A stretch of 64,000 nucleotides of DNA from Algoriphagus vanfongensis DSM 17529 (lineage in GTDB: Bacteria; Bacteroidota; Bacteroidia; Cytophagales; Cyclobacteriaceae). Positions 1 through 8,976 of this stretch are shown piece after piece. Numbering within the stretch: the first letter of the stretch is position 1; every line of letters starts with the position of its first letter. The notes under the pieces were generated by a model, which made no database searches, was not told the origin of the DNA, and worked only from the letters and a program-made list of their open reading frames with translations. The position numbers and the translations under genes are program-made. The DNA lies in the NCBI RefSeq assembly GCF_000429465.1, contig NZ_AUBX01000016.1, positions 248,001 to 312,000 of the forward strand, written 5' to 3'.

Positions 1-2949
1 GGTTACGCCACTACTACCATTAAGGCTGACGAACTAATTAAAGTAGGTACTCCAAACGTGGCAACTGCACTTTATGGTAAAGCTCCAGGTGTAAGAATCC
101 AGTCTGGTGCAGGTGGTGCCACCTCAGCAGTGAATATCACGATTCGTGGTCTTAACTCCATCACAGGAAACACCCAGCCCTTGATCATTATGGATGGGGT
201 GCCTATCCGAAATGAAAACGTAACCAATAACAATTATTGGGGTGATCAGCGCTTGAGAGGGAATGGTCTCTTGGATATCAACCCAGAAGATATTGCCAAC
301 ATTTCCATCTTGAAAGGTGCGTCTGCAGCGGCTCTTTATGGGTCTGAAGCAGTAAACGGGGTCGTTTTGATCACGACCAAAAAAGGAAACTCAGGTAAAA
401 AAGGATTTAGCGTCGACTTCAGTGCAAACGTCGCTAGAGACGAGATCGCCTACCTTCCTCGCTATCAAAACGTAAGAGGCCCAGGTGCTCCTATCCACGT
501 TTCTAACTTGGGACAGGATGATGATGGGTTTTTTACCTATGATGATGGAGTCAAAGGATTGGCAAATACATCGCTTAACTTCGGTCCAGAATTTGACGGC
601 CAGCCAGTTAGAGCTTGGGATGGTGAGATCAGACCTTATGTAGCTCAAGAAGATAACTATGCGGCATTGTTCAACAATCCAATGAGTTCTTCTATCAACG
701 TAGCCGTTGCCAACAATTCTGAGTTTGCAGATTTCAGATTCTCATTGACTCGTCAGGATAACGAAGCCTTGAGTTTGAATTCCAAAAACAACAAGAACAT
801 CGCCAACTTGAATGCATCTTTCAGAATCTCTAAAAAGTGGACGACCGATGTGATGGTGAACTATATTAACCAAAATACCAAAAACAGACCCTATTCCATC
901 GACCGTATGATCAATAACTTCGGTGGTATGATGACTCGATTTGACAATGGTGCTTGGTACTTGGATAATTATCAGACTAGTCGTGGATACAAATATGTAG
1001 TGGGTCAAAACACCCAAAGTTTGACTCCGGATGAAAACATCATTTACAATGGCTTCATGGATGCCATCGGTGACTATGTATGGAGAGTCAACAAGCATAA
1101 CCTGAATGAGACTTCTAATCGTGTGATCAGTGTATTGACCAATACCTACAAAATCACCGACGACTTATCCTTGAGAGGTAGAATTTCCACCGACTTCACG
1201 AACAGATACTCTGAAGACAAGAGAGCAACTGAAAGACCTTTGGCTTTTGGTAACTCTGGGATGTTCAGCATGAATAATGAGACTTTCAACATCCTCTATG
1301 GTGACGTGTTTTTGACCTATACCAAGAGCTTGGCAGAAGATATTTCTATTAGTGCAATGGCCGGTTATACTGGTACCAAAGAAACTAGAAGAGAACTATT
1401 CACTAGAACCAATGGTGGTTTGAGCAGTGAAAATCTATTCGATTTGATTGCCTCTAATCAGCAAGTAGTCAGTAATGCTACCAGAACCAACAGAGTGATC
1501 GATGCAATGGTAGGTACAGCAAACTTTGATTACAAAGGCTTCTGGTTCTTGGAAGGAACGATCCGTAGAGACCGTACTTCTACCATGAACCCTGAAAACA
1601 ATTCATTTGTATATCCTTCAGTGAATACCAGTTTGGCAATCTCTGAAATGGTAGAACTACCTCAGTTCATCACCTTCGCTAAATTGAGAGGTTCTTGGGG
1701 GATTGTAGGTAACTATCCAAGCCTATACAGAGCAAATATTGCTTACACTCAAAACACCTTGGACGGAGTATTGTACACTGTGATGCCTAATGAGTTTGGA
1801 AATGACGGAATCAGACCAGAGCAGAAGCATGAGTTTGAAGTTGGCTTGGACGCAAGATTTTTCAACAGCAGATTAGGCTTAGATCTATCTTATTACAATG
1901 CACAGATTCGTGACCAAATTCTACCATTGACTTTGCCAAACACTAGTGGTGCATCATCTGTATTGACAAACATCGGTACGTTGAGAAACAAAGGGATAGA
2001 GCTTTCTTTGAATGCGACTATCATGCAGAGCAGCAATTTCATGTGGGATATGACCTTGAACTTGGCTAGAAACATGAACACTGTTGAGAAATTGGCAAAT
2101 GATGCTACTGAATTGCTTCATGCTGACTATGATGGAGGTGCTGCCCAATTGAGATCTGTGGTAGGTCGTCCAATGGGAGATTTGTATGCTCACCCGATCG
2201 AAACAGATGCAAACGGAAACAACATTGTACAGCCTAACGGTTTGTATAAAATCGATGCAAATAACTGGAAAAGAGTAGGTAACTATAATCCGGATGCTGT
2301 AGGTGGTTTGATGAACAACCTTTCCTATAAAAACTTCACATTCTCTGCGATGATGGATTTCCAAATCGGTGGTTCTGTGATGCCAACTGGTATCAACTGG
2401 ATGACAAGCCGTGGTTTGACTGAGGAAAGTTTGAAGTATAGAAACGAGGAGTCCGGTGGTCTTGCTTACTACCGTGTGACTGGTGAAGATGGTATCACTA
2501 GAGGAGTGCAAGTAGATCACTCTACCACTGCTGGACCAAATGGTGAGGCTGTTTACCATGACGGGATGCTAATGGACGGTGTGACTGCTGATGGTCAACC
2601 AAACACCAATGTGATCTCTCAGGCATTGTACTACAATGCTACCTATAACTGGGGTGGTCCTCAATACTCTCAGTCTCGATATGAATTATATATCCAAGAC
2701 AACACTTATTTGAAAATGAGAGAATTGTCATTTGGATATACACTTCCTCAAAGCTTCTCTGAGAGAATCGGTGCTAGCAATGTGAACGTTTCAGTATTCG
2801 GTAGAAACTTGTTCTTCCTTTATAGAAACATCAAAGATCTAGATCCTGAGGTATTGACTGCTGGATCCAACTGGATGCAGACCATTACCAGTGCGGGTAC
2901 CAACCCAGCTACTAGAACCATTGGTTTTATGCTAAGAGCTAAATTCTAA
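1..2949 (+). CDS. SusC/RagA-type TonB-linked outer membrane receptor, 5' end outside the window
   Basis: TonB-dependent outer-membrane transporter of the SusC family, which imports oligomers captured by its SusD partner. The reading frame is open from base 1, so the start, signal peptide and carboxypeptidase-like N-terminal domain lie upstream; about 982 residues are visible. The visible part opens in the plug domain (LYGKAPGV, ITIRGLNS, IIMDGVPIRNE, and the plug-end motif LKGASAAALYGSEAVNGV) and continues as a long beta-barrel rich in Asn and aromatic residues, ending in the outer-membrane C-terminal Phe (MLRAKF). A susD-like gene follows after 28 bases, so the pair is one operon. Substrate cannot be told; no glycosidase or peptidase is adjacent on the visible side. 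Confidence 0.95.
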   Translation, partial: GYATTTIKADELIKVGTPNVATALYGKAPGVRIQSGAGGATSAVNITIRGLNSITGNTQPLIIMDGVPIRNENVTNNNYWGDQRLRGNGLLDINPEDIANISILKGASAAALYGSEAVNGVVLITTKKGNSGKKGFSVDFSANVARDEIAYLPRYQNVRGPGAPIHVSNLGQDDDGFFTYDDGVKGLANTSLNFGPEFDGQPVRAWDGEIRPYVAQEDNYAALFNNPMSSSINVAVANNSEFADFRFSLTRQDNEALSLNSKNNKNIANLNASFRISKKWTTDVMVNYINQNTKNRPYSIDRMINNFGGMMTRFDNGAWYLDNYQTSRGYKYVVGQNTQSLTPDENIIYNGFMDAIGDYVWRVNKHNLNETSNRVISVLTNTYKITDDLSLRGRISTDFTNRYSEDKRATERPLAFGNSGMFSMNNETFNILYGDVFLTYTKSLAEDISISAMAGYTGTKETRRELFTRTNGGLSSENLFDLIASNQQVVSNATRTNRVIDAMVGTANFDYKGFWFLEGTIRRDRTSTMNPENNSFVYPSVNTSLAISEMVELPQFITFAKLRGSWGIVGNYPSLYRANIAYTQNTLDGVLYTVMPNEFGNDGIRPEQKHEFEVGLDARFFNSRLGLDLSYYNAQIRDQILPLTLPNTSGASSVLTNIGTLRNKGIELSLNATIMQSSNFMWDMTLNLARNMNTVEKLANDATELLHADYDGGAAQLRSVVGRPMGDLYAHPIETDANGNNIVQPNGLYKIDANNWKRVGNYNPDAVGGLMNNLSYKNFTFSAMMDFQIGGSVMPTGINWMTSRGLTEESLKYRNEESGGLAYYRVTGEDGITRGVQVDHSTTAGPNGEAVYHDGMLMDGVTADGQPNTNVISQALYYNATYNWGGPQYSQSRYELYIQDNTYLKMRELSFGYTLPQSFSERIGASNVNVSVFGRNLFFLYRNIKDLDPEVLTAGSNWMQTITSAGTNPATRTIGFMLRAKF

Positions 2950-2977
2950 TTGAGGACCCAACTAATCCAATAAGAAA

Positions 2978-4561
2978 ATGAAATTTAAAAGTTTATATAT
3001 AGGTGCAATTGTAGCCGCTTCATTGGTGAGCTGTACCGAATCAGACTTTGCAGATAACTATACAGATCCAGCTAAAGTCGCTGAAACTACCGTCGGGAAG
3101 CAGTTCACAGGTATGATCTATTCATTCAGGAATTATGTGCTTCCTACGTACGATGACTACTTTATCGGGCAAAGAATTACCAATAACCGATATACTCAAG
3201 CGATCGGCTGGGTAAATGTTGAAAACCAATACGTGCCTGGTTCTGAGGCGATCAATAGAAGATGGCGTGCTTTCTATGAGACATTGGCGCAGTATAGAGA
3301 GATCGAAAAAATCTTCGAAGGTCTATCTGAAGTTGCCGCTGCAGATCAACGAATCTACATGATCGCTGCGAAAACGTTTCTATACGATCAAGCTCAGAAG
3401 GAGATAGATTATCATGGCGATATTCCTTTTACTCAGGCGGCTATGTTGAGCCAAAATGGAGGAGATTATCAGAGTTCTTATGCTCCTTATGACGATGCTG
3501 AGACACTATACACCATGATGTTGGACGAGTTGGCTGCTATGGCTGATGAGATGAATACTATGACTGTGAATCCTGGTGTTTTGGCTGAGTTTGAAATCCA
3601 AGATGTAATCAATGACGGTGATTTGACGCTTTGGAAAAAGTACATCAACTCTGTGAGACTTCGTATGTTGACTCGAGTAAGTGGTACTAGTACATTCTCT
3701 GCAAGAGCTACTGCAGAAATCGGCGATATTCTGTCCAATCCAGCTACTTACCCAGTAGTGACTTCCATCGAGGACTTCATTGCTTGGGATGGTTACACGG
3801 CAGGTACTTGGATGCAAGCAAATTCATTCCAGACTGGTTTGGAAGATTGGGATGGAAATATTGCAGGAAAGGTCATTTTGGATCATATGCTAGATAATGA
3901 AGACCCACGTTTGACTTTTGTGTTTGAGCCAGGGCTAGAGGCAGAGCCGGGTCAATATATGGGCTTGGATCCACTTCTGAATGCTTCTGCGCAGAATGAG
4001 TTGGTACTTGCCGGTACCTTGAGTATCTACAATAGATCTACTTTGTCTAGGAACCAAAATTTCCCTGGAATTATCATCTCTGCTTCGGAAGTTAACTTCC
4101 TTGCTGCTGAATATTATCTGAAAACTGGACAGAATGCCATGGCGCAGGCTGCTTATGAGACTGGGATTTTCAATTCAGTTGATCAATATGTGTATCTGAG
4201 AAGCATTTCGAATAATGGAGATTCACCTGATCCTGTCGTTCCGACTTTGGCAGACTTTGAATCCTATTTGGAGAAAGACGGTGTTTCTTGGACTGCTGCT
4301 ACTTCTACGGATGAAAAACTGAAATTGATCGCAGAACAAAAATGGTTGCACTTCAATGTGATCCAGCCAAATGAAAACTGGGCTGAATTGAGAAGATTGG
4401 ATCTAGTAGATCTAGAATTCTGGACTGATCAATCCAATCAGCAGAGCCAGCCTCCTTACAGATGGGTGTATCCAAGTTCTGAAATCACCTATAACAGCAC
4501 AAACTACGCTGCTGTACAGTCTGAGGATGTTTTGACCAATAAAATATTCTGGGCAAAATAA
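2978..4561 (+). CDS. SusD/RagB-family nutrient-binding outer membrane lipoprotein
   Basis: Surface lipoprotein of 527 residues that binds substrate and caps the SusC channel. It has a lipoprotein signal peptide with lipobox LVSC (Cys19). The central segment containing NDGDLTLWKKYINSVRLRML matches the DGD..kW.kfaNSLrLR signature of the SusD-like group that RagB/SusD_2 proteins belong to (family knowledge), and the C-terminal part has the usual EVNFLAAEYYLKTG and KWLHFNVIQPNENWAELRR segments. It lies 28 bases after the SusC-like receptor and is followed by a clear intrinsic terminator, so the two form a two-gene unit. The ligand is unknown. Confidence 0.95.
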   Translation: MKFKSLYIGAIVAASLVSCTESDFADNYTDPAKVAETTVGKQFTGMIYSFRNYVLPTYDDYFIGQRITNNRYTQAIGWVNVENQYVPGSEAINRRWRAFYETLAQYREIEKIFEGLSEVAAADQRIYMIAAKTFLYDQAQKEIDYHGDIPFTQAAMLSQNGGDYQSSYAPYDDAETLYTMMLDELAAMADEMNTMTVNPGVLAEFEIQDVINDGDLTLWKKYINSVRLRMLTRVSGTSTFSARATAEIGDILSNPATYPVVTSIEDFIAWDGYTAGTWMQANSFQTGLEDWDGNIAGKVILDHMLDNEDPRLTFVFEPGLEAEPGQYMGLDPLLNASAQNELVLAGTLSIYNRSTLSRNQNFPGIIISASEVNFLAAEYYLKTGQNAMAQAAYETGIFNSVDQYVYLRSISNNGDSPDPVVPTLADFESYLEKDGVSWTAATSTDEKLKLIAEQKWLHFNVIQPNENWAELRRLDLVDLEFWTDQSNQQSQPPYRWVYPSSEITYNSTNYAAVQSEDVLTNKIFWAK

Positions 4562-4590
4562 GTCCTGCAGAAAATAGATAGAGTATGAAA

Positions 4591-4622
4591 GCCGCATTCC
4601 ATTTTGGGTGCGGCTTTTTTCA
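4591..4622 (+). terminator. intrinsic terminator of the susCD operon
   Basis: Perfect 6-bp GC-rich stem GCCGCA (4591-4596) / TGCGGC (4609-4614) followed directly by a T-run from 4615. It sits 30 bases after the SusD-like stop codon. Confidence 0.85.
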
Positions 4623-4686
4623 TTATTACCCTACTTGAATATGTTTTCCCGAATGTGTAAATTCCACAAGCAATGTTCTTTTTCAC

Positions 4687-5982
4687 ATGGACTTCAGGGA
4701 AGATTTTTTACAACTGGTGTGGAAGTATCAATATTTTGAAAAGAGAGATCTCCAAACCACCAATGGACTGAGACTTCAGGTACTTAATCCTGGATTTCAC
4801 AATCAAGGCGAAGGTCCTGACTTTAGGGACGCTTCGTTGGAAATAGACGGAATAGTTTTTCACGGCCATGTGGAAGTACACCGGCTCGCTTCTGAGTGGA
4901 AGCAGCACGAGCATGAAGCCAATCCTGCCTACAATTCCGTGATCCTGCATGTCGTTTGGAAAAATGATCGTCCGGTCTATAGAAATGATCATACATCCAT
5001 GCCAACTTTGGAGTTCAATGGAAGGATATTTTTGGAAGTGTGGAGGAGATATGAACAGCTTTTGGATTTCAGATCAGAGCTGCCTTGCGCTCATGCCTTG
5101 AGTCAAGTGCCGGAGATTATCCGGTTTTCTGCGTTGGAAAAGGCGCTTGTGGAGCGACTGCACTCCAAATCGGAATCTGTTTTGAACCTGCTTGAGCTCA
5201 CTCAGGGTGATTGGGAGGAGACTGCCTATCGATGGCTTTTTGTGAGTTTTGGCTTTCGCATCAATAGTCAACCCATGGGAGAGCTCGCATCTCAGATTCC
5301 CTATAAAATTTTGCAAAAACATCGGACATCGCTACCTACCTTAGAAGCTATGTTGTTTGGTTTGGCGGGTTTGCTGCCCGAGGAGAGTAGTGAGCCATAT
5401 GTCGGTCATTTGATTCGGGAATATCAATTTTATCAGAAAAAATACCGCTGGGAGCAAAAGCTCTTGAGGCAGCATTGGAATTTTATGGGGGTGCGTCCCA
5501 GTGCTTTTCCCACTATTCGGATTGCTCAGTTGGCCTCCATCCTCTCTCAAGCTCCCAGCTTGTTGCAGTCCATATTAGAAGACAGTCGGGATTTTCAGAG
5601 TTTTAAAAAAGTGCTGCAAATACCGACCTCTGATTATTGGAAGTACCATTATACTTTTGGTAAAGCTTCTGAGCGGATGACTTCGAAAGGTGTCTCCGGC
5701 CCCAGCTTGAATTTGTTGATTATCAACTTTGCAATGCCTTTGTGGTATGCTTACGGGCATTATTTCCAAAATCCGGATTGGAAGGAGCGCTGTTTTGATC
5801 TATTGCAAGGGATAGCATCGGAAAAGAATTTTATCACCCAAAAGTTTGAAAAGTGCGGCTGGACTCCACAAAATGCCTTTGACTCTCAAGGTATGATCGG
5901 ACTCTATCGGGGCTATTGTGAGCCCAAAAGGTGTCTTTCCTGCAAGGTGGCTCAGAGTCTGATCAGGAGCGAAAGCAAATGA
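4687..5982 (+). CDS. DUF2851 family protein
   Basis: Protein of 431 residues of the DUF2851 family, common in Bacteroidota and without a settled function. Recognisable segments are the N-terminal LQLVWKYQYF, the NPGFHNQGEGPDF motif and GHVEVHR.ASEW around residues 35-80. The C-terminus carries a cysteine cluster: Cys411, Cys416 and Cys419 (C-x4-C-x2-C), with another Cys at 390, which could bind a metal or Fe-S centre (inference). No signal peptide, so probably cytoplasmic. It follows the susCD terminator and precedes the NeuD-like gene, which has its own promoter, so it looks monocistronic. Confidence 0.85.
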   Translation: MDFREDFLQLVWKYQYFEKRDLQTTNGLRLQVLNPGFHNQGEGPDFRDASLEIDGIVFHGHVEVHRLASEWKQHEHEANPAYNSVILHVVWKNDRPVYRNDHTSMPTLEFNGRIFLEVWRRYEQLLDFRSELPCAHALSQVPEIIRFSALEKALVERLHSKSESVLNLLELTQGDWEETAYRWLFVSFGFRINSQPMGELASQIPYKILQKHRTSLPTLEAMLFGLAGLLPEESSEPYVGHLIREYQFYQKKYRWEQKLLRQHWNFMGVRPSAFPTIRIAQLASILSQAPSLLQSILEDSRDFQSFKKVLQIPTSDYWKYHYTFGKASERMTSKGVSGPSLNLLIINFAMPLWYAYGHYFQNPDWKERCFDLLQGIASEKNFITQKFEKCGWTPQNAFDSQGMIGLYRGYCEPKRCLSCKVAQSLIRSESK

Positions 5983-5985
5983 AGT

Positions 5986-6016
5986 TTGGGTATGCACATG
6001 AATTCTCCTAATTTTG
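5986..6016 (+). promoter_or_regulatory. Bacteroidota-type promoter for the NeuD-like gene
   Basis: TTG at 5986-5988, 20 bases, then TAATTTTG at 6009-6016, matching TTG-N19/20-TAnnTTTG. The predicted start of transcription is about 7 bases further on, giving a short leader before the ATG at 6038. The sequence CTAATTTTGC recurs in the two promoters of the tRNA/tuf/secE region. Confidence 0.6.
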
Positions 6017-6037
6017 CAGACCGAATCAGAAAAGACT

Positions 6038-6673
6038 ATGGAAAAACCGGTAATTATTCTGGGTGCCAAGGGGATTGCCCACCCCGCATTGGAAATTTTC
6101 AACAGCAACAAAGTCATCGTGTATGGTTTTTTGGAGGAAGATGAAAGTCTCCATGGAAGCGAAATCAATACAGTATCTGTATTGGGCAATCCAGAGGACG
6201 ACGGTTTTCTCAAACTGATCGGTAAAAAGACAGAAGCTTTCGTAGCAGTAGATGACAATAAGTACAGAAAGTTTCTGGTAGAACTGCTTAATGAAAGAAG
6301 AAAGGTGCAGCCGATCAATGCTGTTCATCACACGGCCTACATTTCTACAGATGCTACTATCGGTCATGGCAATTTCATCAATGCCAAAGTGAGCTTAGGT
6401 CCTGGCGTGGAAGTAGGACAGCACTGCATCCTGCACACCGGAGCGATAGTGGATCACAAGGTAAAGCTTGGAGATTTCGTCCAAGTCGGTGCCGGAACCA
6501 TCATCAATGCTGAAGTAGATGTGAAAGAAGGCGCATTTATTGGTTCTGGTGTGACGATCGTATCCGGAGTGACTATTGGGAAAAATGCCCGAATAGGAGC
6601 CGGCTCAGTCGTGATCAGTTCTGTGGGAGACAATGAAACCGTGTTTGGAAACCCCGCTGCGAAAGTGAAATAG
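6038..6673 (+). CDS. NeuD/PglD-like sugar O- or N-acyltransferase
   Basis: Acyltransferase of 211 residues with the two-part NeuD/PglD layout: an N-terminal Rossmann-like segment (IILGAKGIAHPALE, residues 5-18) and a left-handed beta-helix of hexapeptide repeats from about residue 95 to the end (IGHGNF, LGPGVEVG, IGSGVTI, IGKNARIGAGS). The His of VDHKVKLGD aligns with the catalytic His of PglD. These enzymes transfer acetyl groups to sialic acids or UDP-amino sugars; the acceptor here is unknown. The ATG at 6038 is preferred over an in-frame TTG at 6014, which lies on the promoter. No capsule or sialic-acid genes are adjacent. Confidence 0.85.
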   Translation: MEKPVIILGAKGIAHPALEIFNSNKVIVYGFLEEDESLHGSEINTVSVLGNPEDDGFLKLIGKKTEAFVAVDDNKYRKFLVELLNERRKVQPINAVHHTAYISTDATIGHGNFINAKVSLGPGVEVGQHCILHTGAIVDHKVKLGDFVQVGAGTIINAEVDVKEGAFIGSGVTIVSGVTIGKNARIGAGSVVISSVGDNETVFGNPAAKVK

Positions 6674-6702
6674 AGCTTTTACAACTGAAATAGTTTAGAT
6701 CT

Positions 6703-6729
6703 AATTCATAAATCAAAATTCATAAATCA
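6703..6729 (+). repeat. tandem 13-bp direct repeat
   Basis: Two identical copies of AATTCATAAATCA (6703-6715 and 6717-6729) separated by one base, in the 93-bp gap before trhO. Function not known. Confidence 0.6.
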
Positions 6730-6742
6730 TCAATCTCTAACA

Positions 6743-6758
6743 CCCTGCCGAAACAGGG
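6743..6758 (+). promoter_or_regulatory. small hairpin just upstream of trhO
   Basis: CCCTG (6743-6747) pairs with CAGGG (6754-6758) around a 6-base loop and ends 8 bases before the trhO start codon. It is short and could be chance, but its position would affect ribosome access. Confidence 0.3.
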
Positions 6759-6766
6759 CGACAGTT

Positions 6767-7762
6767 ATGGAAGAAAACAAAGAGTACAACATCCTGCTCT
6801 ATTATTGCTACGCAAAAATCGAAAATGCGGAAGCGTATCGGGAAGAGCATCACTTGTTTTGTGTAGAAAATAACATTCGAGGCCGAATCATCATCTCCGA
6901 TGAAGGACTCAATGGTACCGTCTCTGGTCTGAAAGACGACTGCGAGAAGTACATGGCGTTTATTCAGGGAGACCCTAGGTTTGCGAAAACAGAATTTAAG
7001 ATTGATAAGCATGACAAACATGCCTTCACTAAGATTCATGTCAGATACAAGCCGGAAATCGTTCATTCTTCCTTGAGGCATTTGGATCCGAATGTACGGA
7101 CTGGTAAGCACCTAGAGCCAGAGGAATTTAAAGCGCTAAAAGATCAGGAAGATGTAGTCATCCTTGACGTTAGATCCAATTACGAACATGAATTGGGGCA
7201 TTTCAAAAATGCCTTGACCTTAGATATTGACAACTTCCGTGATTTTCCGGAAAAGGTAAAAGAGCTTGAGCATCTCAAAAACAAGAAAGTATTGACCTAC
7301 TGTACCGGTGGGATCAAATGCGAAAAAGCATCTGCATTTCTACTGGAGCAGGGCTTTGAAGATGTCTACCAGCTGCATGGAGGAATCATCAAATATGGCA
7401 TGGAAGCCGGTGGAGAGGACTTCGAGGGCAAATGCTATGTCTTTGACAATCGTATCGCGGTCGATGTCAACAAGGTAAACCCTAGCGTGGTTTCCAAATG
7501 TCACGTATGCGGGACCCCCTCTGACCGTATGGTCAACTGTGCCAATTCTACGTGCAACATCCATGTGGCGATTTGCGAGGATTGTGGCTGGGAGCTGGAA
7601 GGAGCCTGCTCACCGGAATGCAAAGAGCATCCTGAGAAAAGACCTTATGACGGTACTGGGTATTATCAGAAAAATACCAACGGCTATAATCCTTACAAAG
7701 GCTTGTATCGCGAATCCAATAAAGAAACCAAAACGGTCCATGAGCCAGCAACGAATTCCTGA
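6767..7762 (+). CDS. trhO: tRNA uridine(34) hydroxylase TrhO (rhodanese-like, YceA family)
   Basis: Oxygen-dependent tRNA U34 5-hydroxylase of 331 residues, acting in the cytoplasm on wobble uridines. It has the N-terminal YceA domain (residues 5-100, with DEGLNGTVSG), a rhodanese domain with the loop YCTGGIKCEKA (active Cys179), and a C-terminal Cys-rich tail (CHVCG, NCANSTC, CEDCGW, CSPEC) that likely holds metal. Length and domain order fit TrhO. The last 23 bases overlap the next gene, so the two are probably co-expressed. Confidence 0.92.
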   Translation: MEENKEYNILLYYCYAKIENAEAYREEHHLFCVENNIRGRIIISDEGLNGTVSGLKDDCEKYMAFIQGDPRFAKTEFKIDKHDKHAFTKIHVRYKPEIVHSSLRHLDPNVRTGKHLEPEEFKALKDQEDVVILDVRSNYEHELGHFKNALTLDIDNFRDFPEKVKELEHLKNKKVLTYCTGGIKCEKASAFLLEQGFEDVYQLHGGIIKYGMEAGGEDFEGKCYVFDNRIAVDVNKVNPSVVSKCHVCGTPSDRMVNCANSTCNIHVAICEDCGWELEGACSPECKEHPEKRPYDGTGYYQKNTNGYNPYKGLYRESNKETKTVHEPATNS

Positions 7763-8609
7763 GTCAGAGTTGATTCTCAATCCTGACGGAAGTATCTACC
7801 ACTTACACTTGAAGCCAGAACATCTGGCTTCAGTGGTTTTTACGGTAGGTGATCCGGACCGTGTTCCTATGGTCTCCCGCTATTTTGACCAAATCGATTT
7901 TCAGACAAGGAAAAGGGAGTTTGTAACCCACACAGGAAGGAAAAATGGTCAGCGCGTGACTGTCATGAGTACGGGCATGGGCACAGATAATATTGAGATC
8001 TTGATGACAGAATTGGACGCTTTGGTTAATGTGAATTTGGAAAGTAGAATCCCGAAGAAGCAAACTACTTCCTTGCAGATCATCCGCCTAGGAACCTCAG
8101 GTAGTATGCAGGAAAGTATTCCTGTAGGATCTATTCTCGCTTCAGAGGCCGCTGTAGGTATGGACACGCTGATGAGCTACTATCCTGAGTTGGATACGGA
8201 GCAGCTGCTCGCTTCAGCAATCCAAACGGAACTGGGATTGCCATTTGCACCCTATCAAGTGCCGGCTTCTGATAGGTTGATAAGACAATTGGATCAGACT
8301 TTTTTGAAAGGGATTACACTCACTTGTCCTGGATTTTATGCTCCTCAGGGCAGAGAGGTCCGTCTACGTCCACGGTTTGACTCGATGATTGAGCGACTGG
8401 CCGGCATTGAGGTAAATGGCAGAAAGTTGACCAATTTTGAGATGGAGACGGCTGGATACTATGCAATGGGCAAACTTCTGGGACATGAGATGCTCAGTCT
8501 CAATGCGATTGTAGCCAATAGACCTTTGGGGCAATTTGATAAAGAAGCTGAAAAAACCGTGGACCGCATGATCCGCGCAGCTATCGAAGTTTTTGTTGCC
8601 AAAAAATAA
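7740..8609 (+). CDS. nucleoside phosphorylase (PNP/UDP family, uridine-phosphorylase-like)
   Basis: Nucleoside phosphorylase of 289 residues that cleaves nucleosides with phosphate to base and ribose-1-phosphate. Family marks: GDPDRVPMVS (phosphate-binding loop), STGMGTDNIEI, RLGTSGSMQ, and FEMETAGYYAMG near the C-terminus, where the Glu-Met-Glu segment contacts ribose. Whether it prefers uridine or purines cannot be settled by eye. The start chosen is the ATG at 7740, 23 bases inside trhO; the frame runs further upstream but the extension has no family similarity. Confidence 0.88.
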   Translation: MSQQRIPESELILNPDGSIYHLHLKPEHLASVVFTVGDPDRVPMVSRYFDQIDFQTRKREFVTHTGRKNGQRVTVMSTGMGTDNIEILMTELDALVNVNLESRIPKKQTTSLQIIRLGTSGSMQESIPVGSILASEAAVGMDTLMSYYPELDTEQLLASAIQTELGLPFAPYQVPASDRLIRQLDQTFLKGITLTCPGFYAPQGREVRLRPRFDSMIERLAGIEVNGRKLTNFEMETAGYYAMGKLLGHEMLSLNAIVANRPLGQFDKEAEKTVDRMIRAAIEVFVAKK

Positions 8610-8615
8610 TCACCC

Positions 8616-8891
8616 TTACGCTAAATAGTGTTTGTCGAAAAGGTTTTGCTCCATTTTCAACTTTTCAAATTCTTTGTAATCGATATCCTGAAGCAGCTTG
8701 ACGAGGAATTCCGCGCATTCCTGTTTGCATAGATACACTCCAAAAAGCTGTTCAGGTTTGTTGACCAAAAAAGTACGGCCACTATCAAATAATTTCACCA
8801 AGTCAGCCCAAGTGCCAATAACCAAGAGCTGATCCTTGTTTTGAATCGTCTGGATAATTCTGAAATTTCCAAAAGTGCTTGAGATTTTCAT
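8616..8891 (-). CDS. small protein of unknown function
   Basis: Reading frame of 91 residues, convergent with the nucleoside phosphorylase (stop codons 6 bases apart). No signal peptide or membrane segment. The sequence is balanced and protein-like, with an N-terminal beta-rich half (FGNFRIIQTI, QLLVIGTW) and a charged C-terminal helix (YKEFEKLKMEQNLF). I recognise no family. It fills an otherwise empty 370-base interval, which supports it as a gene. Confidence 0.6.
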   Translation of the reverse strand: MKISSTFGNFRIIQTIQNKDQLLVIGTWADLVKLFDSGRTFLVNKPEQLFGVYLCKQECAEFLVKLLQDIDYKEFEKLKMEQNLFDKHYLA

Positions 8892-8976
8892 TTAGTTAGG
8901 GCTTACGTTAGTTCAAATCTAGGACTGTCCACATCTTTCCGCAATACGTGGTTCCACGTATTTTTGAGTAGAGGTT

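Noticed and set aside
1954-2559. Minus-strand frame of 201 codons within the SusC-like receptor
   Set aside because: Shadow of the barrel coding strand; low-complexity Ser/Thr/Val sequence.
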